DNA of 64,000 nt from Vreelandella nanhaiensis (lineage in GTDB: Bacteria; Pseudomonadota; Gammaproteobacteria; Pseudomonadales; Halomonadaceae): NCBI RefSeq assembly GCF_003990185.1, contig NZ_RZHF01000005.1, positions 186,001 to 250,000 of the forward strand. The letters are read 5' to 3'. Positions 57,249 through 64,000 of the stretch are shown here, one piece after another; the first letter of the stretch is position 1; each line of letters opens with the position of its first letter. The position numbers were made by a program, and so were the translations under genes. The notes beneath the pieces are model-generated. The model saw only the letters and a list, made by a program, of their open reading frames with translations. It searched no databases and had not been told where the DNA came from.

Positions 57249-58208
57249 TCAGCGCTGAGCGGTATCGGTTGAATGAGTCGTTGTCTTTGTGTCTGCCCGG
57301 CGGTTCAGCAACACCACCAGCAGTGCACCGACAGCCATCAGGCCTACCACACCAATAACCTGCGCTGGCGCACCGGTCAACATTGCATAGTCATCAGGCA
57401 ATAAATAGTGATAAGCCAGGGGAATCATCTGCCCATCCGGGCCAATCTGATAGCGTAAAAGCTCTCGCCATGGCCAGAGAACCGGCAATGAACCGACAAT
57501 GAATCCCAATAGCAGCTGCAACGTGAAGCCATGATGGCGTTTTAGCAGCCAGGATAACAGCCGTGAAAACAATGCCAGTCCAATCACACAGCCCATTCCA
57601 AACAGCATGATAATAGAGATATCGAAGCCGCGAATAGCCCCCATAATCGTGCCGTAGAGTCCCATGGTGAGCAACAGGAAACTGCCCGATACACCCGGTA
57701 GCAGCATGGCACTAATCGCAATAGCGCCTGCTAGCACAATAACCAGCGAATCATTGCCGATCATCAGGATGAGAGGCATTAAGCTGGGCAGCAGCCGGGC
57801 GAGTAGTAGCCCTACCAGCAGAGGGATGATGTACCATACCCGCCAGCGCTGGCCGGCCTGCCCCACCACTAAAGCAGAGGCTGCCACTAGACCAAAGAAA
57901 AACCCATCAAGCAGCAGCGGGTGTGCTTCCATCAACCATAGCGCCAGGTGCGCAACGCTCACCAGGCTGATCGCAATACCTGCAAGCAAAGGGATCAGAA
58001 AAGCCAGGTTCAAATGCTGGAACAAGGCCCGCCATCCGCCGCGACACAGCGCTACCAAAGCGCCTGGGCCAAACTGCTTGATGGTATCAATCAACTCTTC
58101 ATAAATGCCGGTTATAAACGCAATGGTGCCGCCCGAAACTCCAGGCACGGCATCCGCGGCGCCCATGCCTGCGCCTTTTAAAAATAGATTCAAGGATTTA
58201 TGCTTCAA
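57249..58208 (-). CDS. DUF368 polyprenyl-phosphate transporter (PopT family)
   Basis: 319 residues, about eight hydrophobic helices. Family start FLKGAGMGAADAVPGVSGGTIAFITGIYEELI with the DUF368 motif PGVSGGT, repeated as LLPGVSGSFLLLTMGLYG in the second half, which suggests an inverted-repeat fold. DUF368 proteins were shown to recycle undecaprenyl phosphate across the inner membrane and matter at alkaline pH. It lies between pcm and nlpD and overlaps the pcm stop by four bases. Confidence 0.9.
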   Translation of the reverse strand: MKHKSLNLFLKGAGMGAADAVPGVSGGTIAFITGIYEELIDTIKQFGPGALVALCRGGWRALFQHLNLAFLIPLLAGIAISLVSVAHLALWLMEAHPLLLDGFFFGLVAASALVVGQAGQRWRVWYIIPLLVGLLLARLLPSLMPLILMIGNDSLVIVLAGAIAISAMLLPGVSGSFLLLTMGLYGTIMGAIRGFDISIIMLFGMGCVIGLALFSRLLSWLLKRHHGFTLQLLLGFIVGSLPVLWPWRELLRYQIGPDGQMIPLAYHYLLPDDYAMLTGAPAQVIGVVGLMAVGALLVVLLNRRADTKTTTHSTDTAQR

Positions 58209-58882
58209 TCCACTACTCCTTGCAATAGAGGTACAAAACGAACGCGCTCAAGCTGGCGCTTTTCAAAAGCGCCGCCAATACGCTTTATCTGAGTAAGCCA
58301 TTGACTGCCATCAGGTTCTTCAAGGGGGGCAATCAAGACCCCATCGTGGGTCAATTGCTCAAGCAAAGCTTCCGGCAGCGTCTGGGCGCAGGCGGTCAAC
58401 AAAATAACATCAAACGGGGCGGCCGTTGGCCAGCCTTCCCCACCGTCGGCAACGGCAAGCGTCGCCTCGGCTTCCAGGCGCCACAAACGTTCCCTTGCCC
58501 GCTCATGCAGGGCATAAATACGCTCGATGGAGTAAAGCTCTTTCACCAGACGCGATAAAATCAGCGTTTGATAGCCAGAGCCCGTGCCTACTTCCAGTAT
58601 CCGACGCGGGGCAGCACGCACCACAAGTTCAGTCATTCGCGCAACGGTAAGTGGTTGAGAAAGCGTTTGACCAAACCCGATGGGCAACGCGGTATCTTCA
58701 TAGGCACGGTGCGCCAAGGCCTCATCTACAAACAGGTGTCTGGGTTCGTTAGCCATCACCTCCAATACATCCGGGTGGCGAATACCCTGTTTAATGAGAC
58801 GGTCGATCATACGGTCTCGCGTCCTCTGGGAGGTCATCCCTCGCCCGCGCCGCTCAATCGGTGAAAGCTCAGGCAAAGGCAT
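58205..58882 (-). CDS. pcm: Protein-L-isoaspartate O-methyltransferase
   Basis: 225 residues from the ATG that overlaps surE by 14 bases; a later ATG 15 codons in is the alternative. SAM-binding [15 protein letters not shown], the substrate motif [19 protein letters not shown] and C-terminal GVLIAPL. It repairs isoaspartate in aged proteins. Part of the surE-pcm-popT-nlpD-rpoS run; the pairing with surE and rpoS fits stationary-phase survival. Confidence 0.95.
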   Translation of the reverse strand: MPLPELSPIERRGRGMTSQRTRDRMIDRLIKQGIRHPDVLEVMANEPRHLFVDEALAHRAYEDTALPIGFGQTLSQPLTVARMTELVVRAAPRRILEVGTGSGYQTLILSRLVKELYSIERIYALHERARERLWRLEAEATLAVADGGEGWPTAAPFDVILLTACAQTLPEALLEQLTHDGVLIAPLEEPDGSQWLTQIKRIGGAFEKRQLERVRFVPLLQGVVD

Positions 58883-59615
58883 CCAACCAGTCCTGCACAT
58901 CGCTACGCGCCGGGTGGCGCGTCAGATCCGTTTGCAATGGCGTTATCGACACATAGCCTGCTGCAATGGCCGCAAAATCAGTATCTTCGCCATCATCAGC
59001 ATTCGCCGCCACCGGGGCAATCCAGTAACGTGTACGCCCACGCGGGTCTTCAACGGGTAGCGGCTTCTCAGCCGGTCCACGATAGCCAAGCCGGGTGACT
59101 TTAACACCTTTAACAGCCTCCCACGGCACATCAGGTACATTGACGTTTAACAACGTTCTAGGCGGCAGGGAAAGCTGGTCGGCTGCGCCAATCAGGCTTG
59201 CCGCTACTTTAGCGGCGGTCTCAAAATGGCGCTCGCCACAGAGCGACATCGCAATTGCCGTCATGCCTAGATTGCGTCCCTCCATAGCGGCGGCCACTGT
59301 GCCTGAATAAAGCACGTCATCGCCGAGATTGCTGCCATGGTTGATCCCCGAAATCACTAAGTCTGGGCGTTCATCCCAGATGCCGTTAACGCCCAGATAA
59401 ACGCAGTCGGCGGGAGTGCCGTCCACGCTATAAAAGCCGTTATCCAGCGCGGTTAATGACAGCGGCCGCGATAGCGTCAATGAATTACTGGCGCCGCTAC
59501 GGTCGCGATCCGGAGCCACAACGCGCAGATTGGCATGTGCCTCAAGGGCGTCATGCAGTGCTTTAAGCCCAGGGGCATAGACACCGTCGTCGTTGGAAAG
59601 CAGCAGTCGCCGCAT
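58869..59615 (-). CDS. surE: 5'/3'-nucleotidase SurE
   Basis: 248 residues, the normal length. [14 protein letters not shown] holds metal ligands Asp9 and Asp10; [14 protein letters not shown] and [19 protein letters not shown] complete the site. It dephosphorylates nucleoside monophosphates and short polyphosphate and is linked to stress survival. Overlaps pcm. Confidence 0.97.
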   Translation of the reverse strand: MRRLLLSNDDGVYAPGLKALHDALEAHANLRVVAPDRDRSGASNSLTLSRPLSLTALDNGFYSVDGTPADCVYLGVNGIWDERPDLVISGINHGSNLGDDVLYSGTVAAAMEGRNLGMTAIAMSLCGERHFETAAKVAASLIGAADQLSLPPRTLLNVNVPDVPWEAVKGVKVTRLGYRGPAEKPLPVEDPRGRTRYWIAPVAANADDGEDTDFAAIAAGYVSITPLQTDLTRHPARSDVQDWLDAFA

Positions 59616-59651
59616 GAATGCCTCCTTGTTAATCAGCGCAGCCTGAGTTGC

Positions 59652-60692
59652 TTACGCCATGTCCGGGTGTCGAATCAATTCACCAATCACGGCAGTGGCA
59701 AAGCTGCCTCGGGGTAGCGCAAACGAGAGTAGCACGGCATCTGCCTCCCAGGTGAGCTGAGGCATCGTCAATCGCATGCGTAGTGCTCTGCGTGCCCGTT
59801 TTACAGCGCTTTTCTCTAGCCCTTCACAGAGTGCTGGATGCTGGCGAGCCAGCTGCGTTTCATAAGCGCCTGCCTCACCCTGCGCGCCATCGCCCACACC
59901 CCAGAGTACGCCCGTTGGATGAACGTCCAGCTCCGCTGCGCGAGCCACCAAGCCTTCATCCACTATATCGATACCAAATACACTCTGCGTACCATCGAGC
60001 ATCAGTATGTCCCCGGCGATTGGCTGGTTCCAGGTACCATCCGCTAGTCGCGCGCTTAACAGCTCGTTGAATAAAAAGCTGCGGGCGGTTGAAAGCATCA
60101 TTCCCTGGCGGTCATCACGCTTACGCCACCCGCGAGCCAGCAGCGCTTCGGCGCGCTGTAAATTGCGCCCGTCGGGGCCAAAGCGCTGGGGACCAAAATA
60201 GTTGGGCACGCCCTGCTCGCACAGCGCCTGCCAGCGTCGCACAAAGTCATCGGCCTGAACGGCTTCACCGCTTAACCGTAGTGTAAAAGCGTTGGTGCGA
60301 TGCACACCCCGCTTTAATTTACGCGGGTGGCGGACCTTTTCCAGAACCTTGATGCCTAGCGCATCCAATAAGGTTTCCAGCTCATCAGGCGCCTCCCTAC
60401 CCGGCAGATGGACACTTAACCACTGGCGGGTAACTGCAATACGGTCTTTCATGCCCGAGTAGCCAATATCCCGCAGCGTCACCCCGCAAATCCGGCTGAT
60501 GCTTTTCACCATCTCCAGCGTGGTTTGGTTGCGCTTTTCCAGCCGCAACCAGAGATGCTCACCATGGGCTTCCGGGGTGAAATCAAGCTGCTCGTCCACC
60601 AGAAAATCTTCCGGCTTGGCGCGGTACTGACCCGGCTTGGGTGGCCCAAATGCGGCATCCAAACTGCGTGACCACTGGGGTAACTTACTCAT
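59652..60692 (-). CDS. truD: tRNA pseudouridine(13) synthase
   Basis: 346 residues from the ATG that overlaps ispF by eight bases. [18 protein letters not shown], the catalytic Asp83 in [38 protein letters not shown] and the TruD insertion domain. Makes pseudouridine at position 13 of tRNA-Glu. Common neighbour of ispF and surE. Confidence 0.96.
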   Translation of the reverse strand: MSKLPQWSRSLDAAFGPPKPGQYRAKPEDFLVDEQLDFTPEAHGEHLWLRLEKRNQTTLEMVKSISRICGVTLRDIGYSGMKDRIAVTRQWLSVHLPGREAPDELETLLDALGIKVLEKVRHPRKLKRGVHRTNAFTLRLSGEAVQADDFVRRWQALCEQGVPNYFGPQRFGPDGRNLQRAEALLARGWRKRDDRQGMMLSTARSFLFNELLSARLADGTWNQPIAGDILMLDGTQSVFGIDIVDEGLVARAAELDVHPTGVLWGVGDGAQGEAGAYETQLARQHPALCEGLEKSAVKRARRALRMRLTMPQLTWEADAVLLSFALPRGSFATAVIGELIRHPDMA

Positions 60693-61173
60693 CTCTTGCC
60701 TCGAGCCGTGCAAGTAGCACCACGGCTTCCGCAGCAATGCCTTCACCACGCCCGGTAAACCCTAACTGCTCGGTCGTGGTCGCTTTAACGTTTACCTGGC
60801 CAAGCGCCACGCCTAACGTATCAGCAATGGTATGGCGCATTGCCTCAATATGCGGCGCCATTTTAGGTGCTTGCGCCATGATAGTGGCATCCAGATTGAC
60901 GACTCCCAGTCCTTCGGCCTGCACCAGCCCTACCACATGGCGTAGCAGCGCGCGGCTGTCCGCCCCTTTCCATTCGAGGTCGGTATCGGGAAAGTGGTGA
61001 CCGATATCGCCCAGCGCGCAGGCGCCCAAGAGCGCATCGCTAATGGCGTGGAGCAACACATCGCCATCAGAATGGGCGACAAAACCTTGCGGAAACGGCA
61101 GTTTGACACCGCCGATCATCAAGTGGTCGCCGGGGCCGAAACGGTGTACGTCAAATCCATGGCCAATGCGCAT
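60685..61173 (-). CDS. ispF: 2-C-methyl-D-erythritol 2,4-cyclodiphosphate synthase
   Basis: 162 residues from the ATG with AGGAG five to six bases upstream (a GTG two codons earlier is weaker). Zinc ligands Asp8, His10 ([12 protein letters not shown]) and His42 ([12 protein letters not shown]). Fifth step of the MEP isoprenoid pathway, following IspD encoded eight bases upstream (IspE acts between them). Confidence 0.97.
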   Translation of the reverse strand: MRIGHGFDVHRFGPGDHLMIGGVKLPFPQGFVAHSDGDVLLHAISDALLGACALGDIGHHFPDTDLEWKGADSRALLRHVVGLVQAEGLGVVNLDATIMAQAPKMAPHIEAMRHTIADTLGVALGQVNVKATTTEQLGFTGRGEGIAAEAVVLLARLEARDE

Positions 61174-61181
61174 TATCACTC

Positions 61182-61901
61182 CTAAATAAGCTGAATGTTT
61201 TGTGCTGATAAAATTGCAGCGGCCAGAGCGAGGTCATCCGGGTGAGTCACTTTTAAATTATCACGCCGCCCGCTGACCAACAGCGGCTGCTCGCCCAGCG
61301 CCTCTACCGCAGACGCCTCATCGGTCACCACGCGCTGATAATGGCGTGCGCTTTCCAGCGCCTGACGCAGCAGGGCGTAGCGAAACCCCTGAGGCGTTAA
61401 TGCATGCCAGAGCCCCTCGCGAGGCTCTGTTCGGGCGCTTTGCTGCTCGGTGTTGGCCCGTTTCATGGTATCCGCCACCGGCATCGCCAAAAGCGCACCT
61501 GCCATGTGGCTGGCTGCTGCTTGATAAAGCGCGTGCAGATCATCAGGTGTAATACAGGGACGCGCCACATCGTGCACCATGACGATGTCAGCCTCCTGTG
61601 CTGGTATGGCATGCAGCGCATTCAAGACACTGTCCATACGCTCTTTACCACCAGTGACGCGCTGCCAGCGGGTAAAGGGCACCCATTCAGGCTGAAACCA
61701 ACGGTCATCACTGTCCAGGCAGAGCACCAGTGTAGCCTCGGGAAACGCCTGATACAGCCGCGCCAGGGTGTGGGCCATGATCGGCTGCCCGGCAAGCGTC
61801 AGGTACTGCTTGGGTTTATCGGCACCCATACGGCGCCCCTGCCCAGCGGCAGGCACTACCAGCCAAAGCGCGCTATCGCCGTTTAGCGTAAATTCACTCA
61901 T
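61182..61901 (-). CDS. ispD: 2-C-methyl-D-erythritol 4-phosphate cytidylyltransferase
   Basis: 239 residues. Nucleotide-binding [33 protein letters not shown] and [12 protein letters not shown]. Joins CTP to methylerythritol phosphate. Start overlaps the ftsB stop as ATGA. The ftsB-ispD-ispF-truD-surE order is standard in gammaproteobacteria. Confidence 0.97.
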   Translation of the reverse strand: MSEFTLNGDSALWLVVPAAGQGRRMGADKPKQYLTLAGQPIMAHTLARLYQAFPEATLVLCLDSDDRWFQPEWVPFTRWQRVTGGKERMDSVLNALHAIPAQEADIVMVHDVARPCITPDDLHALYQAAASHMAGALLAMPVADTMKRANTEQQSARTEPREGLWHALTPQGFRYALLRQALESARHYQRVVTDEASAVEALGEQPLLVSGRRDNLKVTHPDDLALAAAILSAQNIQLI

Positions 61902-62251
61902 GGGGTCGGTCGCTCGCGACCCAGGCTTGGCTGGGTGACCAGGCCGGCATTGATCCCCAGTAGCTCTGTTGCAATGGCAACTCCCGGGACCCAGAAAAAC
62001 TGCTCGTCGCTTCGCACCATGCCCATATCACTACGGGCGCGCTCTTCAATAGCATCAAGACCCGTTTTAAGATCAGTGACCTCAGCGGCCAGGCGGGCAT
62101 TGCGCTCACGCATGGGAAGATTGTCGGCTTCCTGAGCGGCAACGCGCTGCTCAACTACCTGCAGATCACGCCAGCCGCCGTTGCCTAGCCACAGCGTATA
62201 CTGGAGCAAGCCCAGCACGGCAACCAGTGCAACCACCAGCCATTTGTGCAT
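61898..62251 (-). CDS. ftsB: Cell division protein FtsB
   Basis: 117 residues from MHKWLVVALVAVLGLLQYTL, with AGGAG upstream; the longer frame is unsupported. One inner-membrane helix, then a coiled coil (VEQRVAAQEADNLPMRERNA) and the GLDAIEERARSDMGMVRSDE segment diagnostic of FtsB. It forms the FtsQLB complex that licenses septal peptidoglycan synthesis. Confidence 0.93.
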   Translation of the reverse strand: MHKWLVVALVAVLGLLQYTLWLGNGGWRDLQVVEQRVAAQEADNLPMRERNARLAAEVTDLKTGLDAIEERARSDMGMVRSDEQFFWVPGVAIATELLGINAGLVTQPSLGRERPTP

Positions 62252-62331
62252 CACCAATCTCCTGAGGATAAGGTAAATAGGGGTGCCGCCACCCGCCGTA
62301 ACGGCGCGCATTATGCCATCATGGCGCAGCA

Positions 62332-63492
62332 TCAGCGAGCCACAGATGACTTGAAGGGTAGCGCCTGCTGGGCAGCTTCTCGATAGGCCTTGATATGCGC
62401 GCCCTCTTCCTGGCAAAACTGTGCCACACCAGCGGCCAGCCCAGGATGCGCCATATAGTGCAGCGAGCGCACCCGCTGCGGTGCAAACCCGCGCACCAGC
62501 TTGTGCTCCCCCTGGGTACCAGGATCAAACAGCGTAAGCCCCTTTTCCAGGCAGTACTCGATGCCCTGGTAGTAACAGGCTTCAAAATGCAGGCAGTCAG
62601 CGACCACCTCACTTCCCCAATAACGTCCATACAGCGACTGATCACCGCGAAAGTAGAGCGCTGAGGCGACCGGCACTCCACCCAATTGAGCCTGTACCAG
62701 CATCAGCGCCTCTGGCATGGTGTTGCGCAAACGCTCAAAAAAGTCCTGATTCAGGTAGGGTGAGCGGCCACGCTCAAAATACGTCATCGAGTAGCAGCGA
62801 TAGAAGTGCGCCAGCGCACCCTGCGTAATATCATGCCCTTCAAGGCGTTTAATGCTCACGCCCTGGTCAGCTACCAGGCGACGCTCGCGCTTGATCATCT
62901 TGCGCCGTTTGGAGGTAAGGCTTGCCAGAAAGCCATCAAAGCTGCCAAAACCTGCATCCTGCCACTGAAACTGAACGCCTTCTCGGGCGATTAACTCAGG
63001 AAACTGCGCCTGCCAAGCGTCGACATCGCGCTCATTGGCAAACAGCAGGTGCCAGCTTGAGAGCGATGCCTGGTCAGATGCCTGCCAGGCCGCCGCCAGT
63101 TCAGTGCGAACAGCACTGTGAGGGCACTGGTCAGCGATCAGGGTGCGCACCCCAGGCACAGGAGTAAACGGCACGGCGCTGAGCAATTTGGGGTAATAAG
63201 CGCCACCAGCGCGTTCAAACGCCTCGGCCCACCCCCAGTCAAACACATACTCCCCATAGGAGTGGTGTTTGCGGTACATTGGCAGTGCCCCAACCAGCTG
63301 GCTGCCCTGCCAAACGCAGGCATGGCAAGGCTCCCAGCCTGTGTCATGACTGACCGAGCCGCTCGCTTCAAGGGCATGCAGGAATGCATGGCGTAAAAAC
63401 GGCTGGTCGCGCCCGACCAGGGCGTCCCACTGACTCGCCTCGATGTCTTCCATGGCGATTAACGTAGAGTGTCTTAGTGAGCACACAGACAT
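62332..63492 (-). CDS. FemAB-like DUF482 protein (putative GNAT acyltransferase)
   Basis: 386 residues from the ATG with GGGAG in front. Matches the DUF482/COG3146 family: DQPFLRHAFLHALEASGSV, YRKHHSYGEYVFDWGWAEAF, SKRRKMIKRERRLVADQGV and GRYWGSEVVADCLHFEACYY. The fold is two GNAT-like lobes, and members are annotated as putative peptidoglycan-related aminoacyl transferases without proof. Single gene upstream of ftsB. Confidence 0.88.
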   Translation of the reverse strand: MSVCSLRHSTLIAMEDIEASQWDALVGRDQPFLRHAFLHALEASGSVSHDTGWEPCHACVWQGSQLVGALPMYRKHHSYGEYVFDWGWAEAFERAGGAYYPKLLSAVPFTPVPGVRTLIADQCPHSAVRTELAAAWQASDQASLSSWHLLFANERDVDAWQAQFPELIAREGVQFQWQDAGFGSFDGFLASLTSKRRKMIKRERRLVADQGVSIKRLEGHDITQGALAHFYRCYSMTYFERGRSPYLNQDFFERLRNTMPEALMLVQAQLGGVPVASALYFRGDQSLYGRYWGSEVVADCLHFEACYYQGIEYCLEKGLTLFDPGTQGEHKLVRGFAPQRVRSLHYMAHPGLAAGVAQFCQEEGAHIKAYREAAQQALPFKSSVAR

Positions 63493-63627
63493 GGTATCTC
63501 CCAGAGAGCAAAGCGATGGCACCCGGTTGCCTGCTGCTACTTTATCATTAATACACGCGGGTTAACGTAACGCGAACCCGCCATTATTATCCTGACGAAT
63601 ACGTGAAACGAACGGCAAGGAGAGGCT

Positions 63628-64000
63628 ATGAAGCACGTTCTAACCGACAGTTTTAACGCTCAGCGGCACGCTGTCGATCAAACGCCTTTTCCACCCTTGA
63701 GTGTCAGGCGCTCCCGTCTGCTGCGCTTGGCGCACATGACCAGACGCCATCAGCACGAAATCGTCCGCGCGATTCAAGCAGATTTTGGCCACCGCAGCGA
63801 AGTGGAAATCCGCCTGGCAGAAATCAATGCCGTGCTTCAGGCGGTCCGCCACGCTCGCCTCCATGTTTGGCACTGGATGCGCCCCTGGCGAGTGGGGGTG
63901 CCTTGGCGGCTATTACCCGCCCGGGCGCGCATCGCCCCCCAGCCATTAGGTATTGTCGGCGTTATTTCACCCTGGAACTACCCATGGAGCCTGGCGCTGA
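63628..64000 (+). CDS. Coniferyl-aldehyde-dehydrogenase-like gene, 5' part only
   Basis: 124 codons are visible from the ATG at 63628 (AAGGAGAGGCT upstream) with no stop before the window end. The N-terminus has the helical LRLAHMTRRHQHEIVRAIQ and DFGHRSEVEIRLAEI stretch, then QPLGIVGVISPWNYPWSLAL, the NAD-binding start of the aldehyde dehydrogenase superfamily and close to coniferyl aldehyde dehydrogenases. The catalytic Glu and Cys lie outside the window. Confidence 0.85.
   Translation, partial: MKHVLTDSFNAQRHAVDQTPFPPLSVRRSRLLRLAHMTRRHQHEIVRAIQADFGHRSEVEIRLAEINAVLQAVRHARLHVWHWMRPWRVGVPWRLLPARARIAPQPLGIVGVISPWNYPWSLAL

Overview
This window reads as chromosomal core sequence from a halophilic gammaproteobacterium, most likely Halomonas or a close relative in Halomonadaceae. 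The assignment is inferred from protein character, from gene order (rpsU-dnaG-rpoD, lptD-surA-pdxA-rsmA-apaG, ftsB-ispD-ispF-truD-surE-pcm-popT-nlpD-rpoS) and from a large glycine-betaine uptake block. No search was run. I see no phage, insertion sequence, integron or CRISPR array.

Layout. 1-57: edge of a CAT-anticodon tRNA; then a secreted YceI-like protein. 0.8-9.3 kb: iron acquisition. A FecBCDE-type siderophore ABC operon (minus) diverges from one TonB-dependent receptor, and a second receptor lies downstream; three Fur-box-like sites cover the promoters. 9.4-12.6 kb: LysR regulator, AEC permease, secreted PQQ-type sugar dehydrogenase. 12.6-16.4 kb: an NtrC-type two-component pair followed by two tiny acidic lipoproteins. 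16.6-21.7 kb: proVWX-type betaine importer plus a BCCT symporter. 21.7-25.9 kb: exonuclease and cNMP/CBS/DUF294 signalling protein, a DUF4168 protein, mtgA. 25.9-30 kb: glutathione-dependent formaldehyde oxidation (adhC-fghA) next to a secreted metallo-beta-lactamase-fold protein and a divergent LysR regulator. 30-32.6 kb: an unrecognised membrane protein and an AbgT-family transporter.

32.6-41.8 kb: the macromolecular-synthesis operon (rpsU, dnaG, rpoD), tsaD, plsY, folB-folK, cca, apaH. 42-43.6 kb: a Tat-signal microprotein and a GMC oxidoreductase sit on the plus strand between apaG and apaH. 43.6-51.7 kb: apaG, rsmA, pdxA, surA, lptD (minus), diverging from amgK-murU and an OsmC-like gene. 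51.9-52.7 kb: speD. 52.8-62.3 kb: a late acyltransferase, alr, and the long minus-strand run ftsB to rpoS. 62.3-64 kb: a FemAB-like DUF482 protein and the start of a coniferyl-aldehyde-dehydrogenase-like gene cut by the window end.

Most of the window is ordinary core genome. The best candidates for something less described are the Tat microprotein/GMC cassette, a 16-bp tandem repeat at exactly 21-bp period just upstream of rpoS, the paired minimal lipoproteins beside the sigma-54 two-component system, a PlsY with altered signature motifs, the unrecognised six-helix membrane protein at 30.2 kb, and a minus-strand terminator between the osmC-like gene and speD with no gene to serve.
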